DNA of 64,000 nt, from contig NC_134117.1 in the NCBI RefSeq assembly GCF_040939455.1, positions 61,774,501 to 61,838,500 on the forward strand. The letters are read 5' to 3'. The stretch comes from Microcebus murinus. Lineage: Eukaryota > Chordata > Mammalia > Primates > Cheirogaleidae. The notes under the pieces were generated by a model. The model did not search any database, was not told the DNA's origin, and saw only the letters and a program-made list of their open reading frames with translations. Shown here one piece after another: positions 1-12,000 of this stretch. The translations under genes were made by a program, and so were the position numbers. Within the stretch, counting starts at the first letter, position 1; each line of letters opens with the position of its first letter.

Positions 1-2107
1 GTCATGAGAACATTGGAAAAAGAGGGACCAAATTGCAACGTGTTGGAAACACTAAGCCAGAAACAGTGTGAAGGATGGTTTGGGGGGAAGAGATGAGAAA
101 AAAAGCAAACAAGTTAGCCCATGCAGGAAAACAGGCAATGCCATGGGAAGTGGAGCACAAGAGGCAGTAGGAAGGGACAGGACAGAGGCAGTTAGCACCA
201 GGCTGTGAGTCCTGTCCCTGCCTCCCCTGTCTCCCCCCCAGGGGCTTGTGTTTTGACAGCCACTCTGCCAACACTGGACTCAGGCTGGGCCTAGTGAGGG
301 CCAAGGGCTTTGGCCTCCTGGAGGTTCAGGGACAAGCACTGACAGGAGGCAGATTGATGAACAGGAGAAAAGGCAAACACATGTCTTTGACCTGCATACA
401 CAGCAGCTTCAGGATGGAGACCCCACCCCAGGGAGGCACAGACACTTCCACACCACCTTGAGGGGACTGAAGGGGCGGGGCCTGGGCCCTGGAAGAAAAG
501 GCTATGGGATAGGAAGAAGAGGATTCTGTGGAGGGGCAATGAATGATTACTAGGGAGAGTGATTGGCTGGGGAAGGGAAAGTGACCCCCAGGGGGCTCTC
601 TGTGGAATCTGAATGAGTCTTAAGGGCAGAACATCATCTTCTAAATGAGTCTGGGCAGATGTGCTTAGACTCCCAGTCTCATGGGGTGGGAAAGAAAAGG
701 AAAAATTATTCTCCTTGGCGGGTCTGGGTCTTAGACAGTTGCAGAAACTTCCACTCCTCTGGGGGAGACAGTGGGGTGGGTGAGTCAGAAAGACCTGGAG
801 GCTTCTTCAGTTCAGCCTGTCAAAGTGTCACAGTTGGGGGCATCAGTTTCTGAGCCCCAACAGTCACAAAGGTAAAAGCAGAAGTTAGCCCAATGTGGAT
901 GACCCTGCAATTTTTATTAAACTACACTAGATGGTGACATCATAGAATTACCTCAAAGACCTTCTTAACAAACTCCTCTCAAAACTCAAGGCTGGGAAGA
1001 ATAATTTTCCTCCTAATGCACACAGGCTTTCTATAACTCAGCAGTGAGGCCTGTTTATACATTGTGTGTTGCTCTTTGTCTTCACTACTTATAATCTCCA
1101 AGGTATATATTGTGCATTGTTTTAGTTTTCGCTGGCATTTTTTTGATACTGTTTTTCCTATTCTCATTACTTCTTGTTAATTTTAAGTAATTTTCATTCA
1201 TTTGCAAGAGCAGCTCACAGACTAAGGGAAACACGTGCCCCTGATGACTTATTACAAAGGACATTTTATATGATGCCAATAAACTTCCAGATGAAGGACA
1301 AATAGGCTGCAGTGTGGAAAGGTCCCCAGTGCTGAAGCTTCTGGTGGAGTTGGGGTGCACCACCCTCCTGGCATGTGGGTGGGTGAGTTCTGGCTCACCT
1401 TCCTGTAAGACTCCAGCTGTCCAACTGTCTGGGAGCTCCTTGAATCCTGTCCTTTTGAGCCTTTTAGGGAGACTTCATTGGATAAGAATGATTGACTACC
1501 ATGTGATAAGAATGATTGACTACCATGTGATCGGACAAAAAGGATATGACCTAACACTATTACACTGAGTGGGAAACCCAGCAAACCCTGTGCAGAGATC
1601 CCTCTTCAACTCGTTGCACAGCTTTCCTTCTGCCTAGGAATGGGGCAGGACCCTCTCTGGAATGAGGGTCTTGTGACCCACAAGCAGATTAGAGTGCTCT
1701 CTCCAGCAAGTGAAAGGAGGACGGGAGAGGGTCAAAGTGAAATTTCTGTTTTCAGAGTCCTACTTCTGGGGCCTAAATCCCCCATCATTATAACAAAAGA
1801 CTGTAGAAGGGCTATGGGAGTTATAAGCCAGGAACCAGAGACAAAAACAAATATATATACATCATCATATCATAATGTCCTAAATGTGTGTAACATTTTA
1901 GCCTTTCATACCGTATTTTAACTATACTTTTTCTACATTAACTATGTTTAGAAAAACAAATATTTACCAGTTTGTTCCAATTGTGGAGAAACACAAATGT
2001 GTGCTGGCCTTGTTGTTATCTGTGGCCTTGTGCTGTTCATGACACTTTGGTTTGGAAAAGTATTTTAACAATATAAAAAATAAAAAGTAAAAAGTAAACT
2101 AGCTTGG
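1..2107. other. Stretch without recognised gene left of the MROH-like gene
   Basis: No convincing exon was found. It may hold 3' UTR of the minus-strand gene and downstream flank. A perfect 24-bp tandem repeat lies at about 1482-1529. Short open frames here have no recognisable domains. Confidence 0.5.
913..918 (-). promoter_or_regulatory. Possible poly(A) signal for the MROH-like gene
   Basis: TTTATT on the plus strand reads AATAAA on the minus strand, about 1.85 kb after the stop codon. It would give a 3' UTR that includes the Alu-like pieces at 2108-2385 and 2630-2728. Only the hexamer supports it. Confidence 0.2.
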
Positions 2108-2385
2108 TATGGGCGTCCCAACTACTCAGGAGGCTGACATGGGTGGATCACTGGAGGCTAAGATTTTGACACCAGCCTGGGCAATATAGCCACACACACA
2201 TTCTTGAAAATAAAGTGAAAAATATATTAGGTGGACATGTGCCATGTTCCTGGAGTCCCAATTGCTCAGGAGGCTGAGCTGGGAGGATCGCTTGAGGCCA
2301 GGAGGTCCAGGCTACACTAAGCTATGACAGTGCACCACCTCCCAGCATGGGTGACAGGGCAACACTGTGTCACTCAAAACAGTAA
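2108..2385 (+). repeat. Old dimeric Alu-like SINE
   Basis: Contains 'ACTACTCAGGAGGCTGA', 'CACCAGCCTGGGCAATAT' and later 'GAGGCTGAGCTGGGAGGATC' with 'TGAGGCCAGGAGGTCCAGGC', both halves of an Alu in sense, strongly diverged and lacking a clean A tail. Confidence 0.6.
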
Positions 2386-2596
2386 AAACGATAAGAGTCC
2401 ACCTAAAGAATTGCTTGTGCTTAAAAGCCATTTGTGAGTCACTGTGAATACTTAGATCGGGGCGATAAAGCTGCTCCCACTTGTTTGTTCAGATGTCAGT
2501 GAGACTAGTTTTGGTCCCAGGCAAGGGGCTGCTTTGGATTACAATTGAGGAGGCAGATTTGATCTTGGCAGACACAGTAGGTTTCTGTTTGGTTGT

Positions 2597-2632
2597 TGTT
2601 GTTCTGGTGGTGGTGGTGGTGGTGGTGGTTGT
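2597..2632. repeat. (GGT)n microsatellite
   Basis: GTT units run into about eight GGT units, then GTT. The open frames through it encode only Val or His runs. Confidence 0.9.
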
Positions 2633-2728
2633 TCACTGCAGCTTGAACTCCTGGCCTCAAGTGATCCTCTTGCCTCAGCCTCCTGAGTGGCTGGGACTCC
2701 AGGGGCATGCCACCGTGCCTGGCCTCGT
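2630..2728 (-). repeat. Alu-like monomer fragment, antisense
   Basis: 'CTTGAACTCCTGGCCTCAAG', 'CCTCAGCCTCCTGAGTGGCT' and 'CACCGTGCCTGGCC' are the reverse complement of an Alu monomer. It lies just beyond the stop codon of the minus-strand gene, hence in its 3' UTR. Confidence 0.65.
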
Positions 2729-2770
2729 GTGGACCTTGAGATGTTCTTGTGCCTCAGTTCTTGTAGCCTC

Positions 2771-3027
2771 TCACGGTGGAGCATCCATAACGCGTCTGTT
2801 GCGCCACCTGTGAAAGAAGGCGCGAATTTTTCGGGGACAGCTCTTTCGACGAGGGTTGTTTTTTCCTTTTTTGAAGAGGTGTGTCTTCCTCTGTGGGATT
2901 CTGATGCCCAGTATGGTCTTTCTTGGAGTGGGGAACTGGGAGGCAGGATTGCTCCCAACTTCTTCCAGTAAGGCTTGGGCCAAAGATGTTATGGTTTGGT
3001 CCCCATCGTCTTCTACACGTTCTAGAG
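2771..3027 (-). CDS. MROH-like gene, terminal coding exon (34 of 34)
   Basis: A strong acceptor (CTCCTTCTTCTTTCAG) opens an exon that completes the split Ala codon left at 19663 and reads [20 protein letters not shown], then LLEEVG, the expected last HEAT helix pair. It goes on for about 50 residues of a Lys/Arg-rich tail ([20 protein letters not shown] ... RWRNRRV) and stops at TGA. Residues 1300-1384. The phase match and the 'L..L..D.D' helix make the assignment likely despite the distance. Confidence 0.65.
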
Positions 3028-6000
3028 CTGAAAGAAGAAGGAGGTCAACTAAGGCGCCAGACCCTGAGGAATGTCGGCCCAACCTCATCCTTCTCCACCT
3101 CACACACCACGTCATTATCACATGATTGCATTTATAGTCATTTTTATCACTATCAAAGCCATACTTGCTTCATTGTAGGAAATATGGATAATAAAAATTA
3201 TTTTTTAACAAAAGGAAAAGAAGAAAAATCTCTCACCCCCAGAGATAACATTGCTAATAACTTGGTACCTATATTTAAATACCTAATATGGACAAATACC
3301 TAATATGGATAAAACATTTATTTATAAAAATAGCTTTAACCTTTTTTCCTCCCACAAAATAGTACTCTAAACACCATAAAATCCAATCACATGATTCTAT
3401 CATATCTTTTTTGATGAACACTTTACTAGTAAATACTTAGATTGTTTGTAATTTTTCACTTTTATTAATATAAATAATCATGAATTCAGTCATCAACTCT
3501 TTACTGACTACTTCTTATTACCTGGCACTGTGCTAGGTGCTGACAATAGAGTGGTGACTCATAGAGACAGAGTCCCCAACCTCAAGCAGTTAACAGGTGG
3601 GGGAAAGAAAAAATCATCAGGAAACATGAATTCAGCCCAGAGAAGGAAGCTGAATGGACTAATGAGAGAGAATCACTGGGAAGGACCCCTTCAGACAGGC
3701 CAGTTGGGGAATGCCTCTCTGGGAAAGTGGCATTTGAGCCTAGATCTAAAGCCTGAGAGCCTGCCATGTGCAGCCTGAGGGCAGAAGCATTCCCAGTGGG
3801 GGAGGGATGTATTCATGCTATACAAAGTTCCAGTTGGCTGTAGCTTCTGAGAAGCAGGCAGTGATGTAGGCTGAGGTGGGGGGGGCAGGCAGAGGCCAGA
3901 ACCCCCGGGGCCAGCCTGTGAGCCTCAGAGCAGTGGGAGGCTACTGAGGGTTTAAAGTGAGGGAGGGGCAGGATCCAGTGTCCCATCTTTACAGAGAATC
4001 TGGCTGCTATGTGGAGAACACTGCAGAGAAGAGTAAGAGGGTGTTGGAAGGTTGTTAAAGTGGTGTGGGTTACATAGGCATGGGAACATGGTAAACGGAG
4101 ACAGAAAATTCATTAGCATGAAGAGTAGAAAGACAACAGAAAGTGTTGGAGACTAAGACCCTCTACATTCCAACGACTTGTCCTGACTTGTCCTATGCAC
4201 AGGCCTCACCCCGGAAAATAGCCTAAGACGAAAATAGCACCCAGCCCCCCAGCTATAGTTTTAAGAAGAATGCATTCTATGCCATGCTTGCTCCAGGGCA
4301 TGCTACCTACAATTGTTCCCAACCCCCTGCCAGGCTGGGGTTGAGTGATTCATCACAAAGAGCTTCCGGTGCCATTGCGATGCTGATTGGGGCTGATTAG
4401 CCCATAGGAAAGCCTCATTATTCCCCCATTCTATTTTTCTGTTTCTACTTCCTTGTTTTCTGTATATAAAACCTACCAAAAATCCAAGTAAAGTAGACCT
4501 TGACAACCCTTTGCTTGGTCTCGTTTCTTTCTCTAGCCCATCTCTTTCAGGCACGGTCCCCCTCGCCCCCGTGAGTAACAGAATGTCCCGCTGGCCGGGA
4601 CAAGTGGCGCCCAATGTGGGGCTCGAGGTGAGGACCTTTGTCGGGTGACGCCTCGGAGTGCTCTTCGGCGGAAGGAAACCCTACAGAGACCCTCGTTCTG
4701 CCGCTCACAGAGTCGATGGTCTGGTGAGTAAATTTTTACATTGTCACCCCATCGAGATGGGCCATTCATTGTCTAAAGAGGCCGTTTTTATTAAGGATCT
4801 CAAGGCCTCACTCAGAGAGGGAGGAATTAGAGTTAAGAAAAAAGACTTAGTGAAGTTTTTTGTGTTCATTGATCATGCTTGTCCTTGGTTTATTATTGGT
4901 AGACCTGAGATTCACCCACACAAATGGCAAAAAGTAGATAGAGATTTAAACGATTTACTTCTAAGTCAGGGCCCAGATGCCGTCCCTGTATCTGTTTTTT
5001 CGTACTGGGGACTAATCAGAGATATTTTTGAAGGGGCAGATTCAGACCCCAATAAAAAGCAGCTGCTCTCAGTAGCAGAATTCTGCCTCCGACCTGTGTC
5101 ACGGTCTGCTTCGAGAACGTCTTTAAAGACGGCCAAAGGGCCAGCTTCTCCTAATAATTTCAAGAGACCAACATGTCCTTCCCCTTGCCCCTCAGTTTGT
5201 ATTAATATGCCCCCTCAGGATCCCTCAGCTGAGCTCCAGACATCTAGAGAGGAGCCCCCGATTAGTAGGCCAGACACCAAGACCCTCTATCCTCCCTTAC
5301 CCGAGGGTACAGCCCCTCATGCATTTAATTACCCAGTGTTCAAAAAACAACCTCTCCAAGAGTCCCTCGACCCCGCCGAAGAGGCAACCCTCGAAGAGGA
5401 AGCGGCCCAATATCACAATCCCGAATGGCCTCCTCCTTACACACCCCAGATTTACGCACCTTCGTTAATGCCTCCCCTTACAATGCCCTTACTTTTGCGT
5501 ACCAAAGAAGACTTAAGTCAAAGGGTTACGCAATTAAAGGATGTTTTACAACTTCAGAAAGAGTTTGCCCAGCTTTCCAAAGACTTGTCCTCCCTCCAAG
5601 ATACGCTTAAAGATTCGGTCTTCATTAGCCACCCACGTCAGGAGACCACCTAGTCACACGCCACCTTAAATAAAAAATCCTTAAAATCCTCCCATAAAGC
5701 CCTAGCATTCCCGGTAGTTACCAGGTCTAATAGGCGAGGAGACCTTACCGCTCCTTCTTCGAGCCAGTCCCCGCCCCAAGATTCAGATAATGAGGATACG
5801 AAAGAGAGAGAAAGGGAAAGTGAAAGTAATGACCCCCCAAAAGAGGCAGCCCCGGGGCCCACTGCAGAGCCTACTGAGTTCCGCAGACTAAAACTTAAGA
5901 CTTTAAAAGAATTAAATTCTGCTGTTAGGACGTATGGGCCCAATGCACCCTTTACCTACTCCCTCCTAGAGGCAGCCTCGGGAGGCGGCTACTTGCTCCC

Positions 6001-9000
6001 CAGAGAATGGACCAAGCTGGTTCAGGCAGTCCTTTCACGCGGACAGTTCCTCTCGTAGAAAGCCAATTTTCTCGACCGCTGTCAAACTACGGCTACTAAT
6101 AATTAAAAAAACCCCAATTCTGCCTCTTAGACCCTTGAAAAACTTAGCGGACAAGGGAAGTTTGCCACTGAACAGCGCCAAAGGGGACTCCCGATCGGGC
6201 TTTTGTCTCAGACCGCTGCAGCCGCTTTCGGCGCCTGGTGAACACTTCCCTCTACGGGATCTGTTCTCACTCCCCTGACAAAAATCACCCAGGGAGCTCA
6301 AGAGGGCTTTAGTGAATTTGTGGGCAGGCTTTTAGAGTCTGCTGAACGAACCCTCGGGCACGAAGATGAGAATAATAGGCTTATTAAACAATTGGCCTAT
6401 AAAAATGCTAACAGCTCTTGCAGGGCCATCCTCAGGGGCAAACTTAAAAACAAAGACCTTAATGACATGATTAGAATGTGTAATGATGCTGACCCCTTCG
6501 CCCATAAGGTGTCGCAGGCTGTGCAGCTTGCGGTCGGGGCTGCCATTCAAGGCACTGTGGCACAGAAAGGCTGTTTTAAGTGCGGTCAGCCAGGGCACTT
6601 TGCGAAGCAATGCCCCTTAGCCACCTCCTCTGCTGCCCCTAACCTCAGTGGACCACCAGGCAGGCCAACTCGGCCCCCCTCCCTCTGTCCTCGCTGCAAG
6701 AGGGGATACCATTGGGCTAGTGAGTGCTGTTCTAAGACCGATGCCCTTAAAAATCCCTTGCCACCCCTTTCGGGAAACGGCCTGAGGGGCCAGCCCCGGG
6801 CCCCTTATCCTATTCAATTTCAGCCGGCCTCGGGGAACAGCCGACAAGAGGATCCCCAGCCCCTAGACTCCTCCGAGCGACCACAGGGAGCGCAGGAGTA
6901 GACTTGTGTGCCTCCTCCGACACAATATTAAAACCTAAACATGGTGTTCAAATTTTGCCTACTGGCTCATTTGGACCCCCACCGGCTAATATGTTCTTTT
7001 TTATTCTGGGCCGAGCCTCCTCCACTCTTGCAGGGCTCATAGTCCACCCTTCCATAGTAGATAGTGACTTTACCGGAGAGATTAACATCTTAGCCAGCGC
7101 GCTTACCGGCCCTGTGTGTGTCTCTAAGGGACAGTGCTTAGCTCAGGCATTGCCCTTGCCCCTTAATACATCCTTCCCAGCCATCGCCTCTAACCGAGGT
7201 GCTTCCTGCCCTGGCTCTTCTGATCTTTATTGGGTCCAAGCTATCACCAAAAAACGACCCACCCTGCGGTTAAAGTTAAATGGTAAACTTTTTAAAGGCC
7301 TTCTTGATTCTGGCGCCGATTCCACAGTATTGCCCAGGACGCCTGGCCCCAATCATGGCCACTGCAGCCTTCCCTTACGCACTTACAAGGTATAAGACAG
7401 TCTAATAATACTCTCCAGAGCTCAAAAATTTTAACATAAAAAGACCCTGAGGGAAACAAAGGCACCACTCAACCCTTTGTAGTCCCAAACCTGCCTGTTA
7501 ACTTATGGGGGCGTAATATCCTTGCACAAATAAATGTCATTATGTGTAGCCCCAATAAAGTTGTAGCCAGCCAAATGCTTAAACAGAGATTCCTCCCAGG
7601 ACAGGGCTTAGGCAAAGAGGGTCAGAGACTAAAAGCACCCCTGACCACCCTCCCTAAGTCAGACAGATCAGGACTAGGGTTCAAAAACATTTTTTGTAAG
7701 GGCCATTGATCCCCCTGCACTTCAGGCAGATAAAATCACTTAGAAAAGTGACTCACCTGTCTAAATCGATCAGTGGCCCCTCCCATCTAACAAGCTAGCC
7801 GCAGCTACAGCGTTGGTGCAAGAACAATTAGCTGCGGGACACATAGAGCCCTCTACTTCACCATAGAACACCCCCATTTTTGTCATTCAAAAAAAGACTG
7901 GCAAGTGGCAGCTGCTACAAGACTTACGGGCTGTTAATCGAACAATGGTTCCCATGGGGGCACTCCAGCCTGGTTTGCCTTCGCCCGTAGCTATCCCCAG
8001 AGGCTACTATAAGATAGTCATTGACCTAAAAGACTGCTTTTTCTCCATACCATTGCACCCAGATGACTGTAAGTGCTTCGCCTTCAGTCTTCAGGTAGTA
8101 AATTGTATAGGACCCTCCCCGAGTTTCCAGTGGCGAGTATTGCCTCAAGGCATGGCCAACAGCCCTACCCTTTGCCAAAAATATGTAGCTCAGACAATTG
8201 ATTCTTTTAGAATTCAACATCCTCAAATATATATAATTCATTATATGGATGACATTCTTTTTGCCGGAGCCGACGAGGCAACCTTACATCAAGTTACTAT
8301 GCAGGTTTTCTTGGCCTTACAAGCTCGAGGCCTCCGCTTGTCCCCCGAAAAGATTCAGGTCTGTCCCCCTCACCTGTTCCTAGGTTTTGAATTATTCCCC
8401 AATAAGGTCCTCTCCCAAAAAGTTCAGATCAGGAAAGACTCTCTTCAATGCCTTAATGATTTTCAGCGTCTTCTAGGCGACATTAATTGGCTTCGCCCAT
8501 ATTTAAAACTCACCACAGGACAGTTAAAACCCCTATTTGACATCCCGCAGGGAGATACTGATCCAACCTCTCCCCGCTCCCTAACTAAAGAAGGGCAGCA
8601 AGCACTCGATTTAGTCGAGCAGGCCATAAATGCCCAGGCCATTGGCTACTTCTCTGATTCTCCCTTGTACTTCATTGTCCTCCCCACCCCCTTTTCGCCC
8701 ACGGGACTCTTTTGGCAGGGCAAGCCTCTTTTTTGGGTTCACCTATCGGCTTCCTCCCCTAAAGTCCTTCCCACCTACCCTTACTTACTAGCTAAGATTA
8801 TTCGCTTGGGGCGAGAAAACTCCCTTAAGCTCTTTGGAAAAGATCCAGATATCATAATACTCCCTTATAATGCTTCTCAAATTCGGTGGCTAATACAAAA
8901 TGATGATGACTGGGCGGTTAACTGTACGTCTTTCCAGGGCAAACTAGATAATCATTACCCCCCTGATAAACTAATTCAGTTCCTCTATCGGACACCTGTA

Positions 9001-12000
9001 ATATTTCCCAAAAAAACAAGAGTCTCCCCCATTCCAGGAGCCGTCTTAGTTTTTACCGATAGATCCTCCTCAGGCACCGCGGCCTATAGCATTAATGGCC
9101 AGGTCCGCAGTTTTCCCACCAGATTCTCCTCTGCTCAACTCGTTGAGTTAGCAGCCTTAGTCGCAGTCTTCAAATACGTAAATCAGTCACCATTTAACTT
9201 GTATACTGATAGTTCTTATGTTGCTCATGCTGTCGCCACTTTGAAAACTGTGCCTCATATTCGGCCCTCCAACAATACCACTCAAATGTTCCAGCAACTA
9301 CAAAGACTCATTCACTCCCGTTCCGCGCCCTTTTTTATAGGCCATATTCGCACCCACACTGGCCTTCCTGGGCCTCTAGTAGCTGGAAATAATCTTGTTA
9401 ATCAGGCTACTCGTGTTGCAGGCGCTGTTCACAATATCACTGTTGATCCTGTCTGCGCTGCACGCCAGGCTCATAATTTACACCATCTCAACGCCCATAC
9501 CCTCAGGCTTAAATTCTCCATTACTAGAGAACAGGCCAGAGAAATCGTCCGCCAATGCAGGGCTTGTTTTACCCTTCTCCCTGAGCCACACCTAGGAGTC
9601 AACCCTCGAGGCCTGATCCCTGGGGAGCTCTGGCAGATGGATGTCACTCATTACCCCCCTTTCAGAAAGCTTAAATATGTACATGTCTCTATAGATACTT
9701 GCAGTAGATTTATCTTTGCTTCCCTACAAACAGGCGAGGCCACCCGCCACGTTATCAACCATATTATAGCCTGTCTCACCTCCCTCCCTCAGCCTAAAGT
9801 TATTAAGAGTGACAATGGCCCGGGATATGTCAGCTCCAATTTCAAAAGTTTTTGTGCTCAGTTAGGCATTAAGCATGTTACAGGCATCCCATATAACCCT
9901 CAAGGCCAAGGTATTGTAGAGAGAGCTTATCAGACGTTAAAAAATACGCTCTCCAAACTACAATCGGGAGGAGGAATTTTGTACCCTTTGACAGGTAATT
10001 CCAAAACCCTGCTTAATCATGCCCTGTTCATTTTAAATTTTCTCACTTTTGACACTGCTGGCAAAACAGCTGCCGACCGCCTTTGGCACCCATCCACCAC
10101 AAATACTTATGCACAGGCCTTATGGAAGGAGCCGCTTACAGGCAAATGGCTGGGGCCTGACCCTGTCCTCATATGGGGAAAAGGACATGCCTGCATCTAC
10201 GATACCCAGGCAGGAAACGCCAGATGGCTACCAGAGAGAGCAATTAAGTTATATAACCCACCCAGGGAATCCCCTGAGAAGAATTCTTAATTCTGTTCTC
10301 TTCCAGAAATACAATGACTCCCCGAGAGAAGACGCTGATCCTCCTGTGCCTAGTTCTGGCCACGGTCAAGAACAGCGCCGCAGCCAACATCCACCAGGTC
10401 TACAACTATACATGGCAAATAATTAATGAGGCAGGAGACGTTGCCAATTCCTCCTCGCACCTCTCCGCCACTACGCCATGAGATCCACTAGAAATTGACC
10501 TATGCGTGTTGGCCCTTAGAGCCCATGACACGGGAGAACCAGACACCAGTTCTCGGCCAGGCTGTAGCTCTGGAGTTCGAAGAACCTATCTAACCATGGC
10601 CCCTATATATGTTTGCCCTGGGGCTCATCGAGACCGCTCTCTTGCTGAAGCATGTGGCTATGCCCCTGACTTCTTTTGTGCCTCCTGGGGCTGTGAGACT
10701 ACGGGCGATACCTACTGGAGCCCCTCCTCCTCCTGGGACTATATAACAGTCAAAAGAAAATCCCCTTCCCCATACCACCTCAACAGCGGTCCAGTCCCCT
10801 TTAAGAAAGAGTGTAGCAACCAGTGGTGCAACCCCCTGTTAATTTCATTCACCGAAGCTGGAAAAAAGGCTTCTTGAGACCAGTCCAGGGGATTTGAATG
10901 GGGGCTCAGACTTTACATATCTGGGAGAGATATTGGTCTCACATTTAAAATCACGTTAATTAAAAGCCTCCCCAGAGGTCCTACGGTTGCATTAGGCCCT
11001 AATAACAACCTTCACCCACCTCGACCTCACGGTCCCTCCAGGGGCCTACCCTCCTCCCCAACTGTGTCCCCTCCTCTGCTCAGCACCTCCCTATACCAAC
11101 CTACCCTGCCCAAGGGGCCCCCTTCCTCGGCAGAACTAATTCTCTCCTTAGTCAACGCCTCTGTCAGGATCATCTGAGAGGCCAATAATTCAGAATATCA
11201 GGAGTGTTGGGTATGCTACTCCCCCCGGCCTCCCTTCTATAAAGGCGTCGCTACTTTTGGTGAGCCATTATTTACTAATGACACCAGCAGACTCAGATGG
11301 GGTCTAGAGACCCATGATGGCCTGACGCTCAGCCAAGTCACAGGCCTAGGTCTTTGCCTTCTTAGCCCAAGAATGCTCCCTCCCGCACCCTTAGAAAAAA
11401 TATGTAATCAGTCAATTACTGTCAACTCCACTTTTCAGTATATTCAGGCATCTAACACCTCTTATTTTGCTTGTTCCTCCGGCCTTACCCCGTATGTAGT
11501 CTCTGCAACGTTTCTTGAGCATAGAGAGTATTGTGTATTAGTCATGCTCTTTCCCAGACTCACTGTACATCCTGCTAATGAGTTACTTCAGTTTTGGGAG
11601 CGAGGCACCACAATGCCCCAGGTAAAGAGAGAACCCATCACGGCCATAACACTCGCAGTTGTTCTAGGCCTTGGTGCCACAGGGGCTAGAACAGGCATAG
11701 CCTCTCTAGTCACCTCCAATCAACAATACCTACAGCTCTCTGTAGCCATTGATAATGACCTCCGAGAGCTACAGCAAAGTCTAAAATATCTTAAGGAGTC
11801 CCTCGCTTCACTCTCTGAGGTAGTGTTACAAAATAGAAAAGGCTTAGATTTAGTATTCCTCCAAGAGAGAGGTTTGTGCGCAGCACTCAAAGAACAATGC
11901 TGCTTCTACGCAGACAAAACAGGCCTGGTAGAAGATAGCATTGAGAGAGTTAGACAAAGCCTTGAAAATAGAAAGAAACAGAGGGAACAAAGTGAGGCAT

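Noticed and set aside
2481..2958. Frames with Val or His runs
   Set aside because: They arise from the (GGT)n microsatellite and Alu text.
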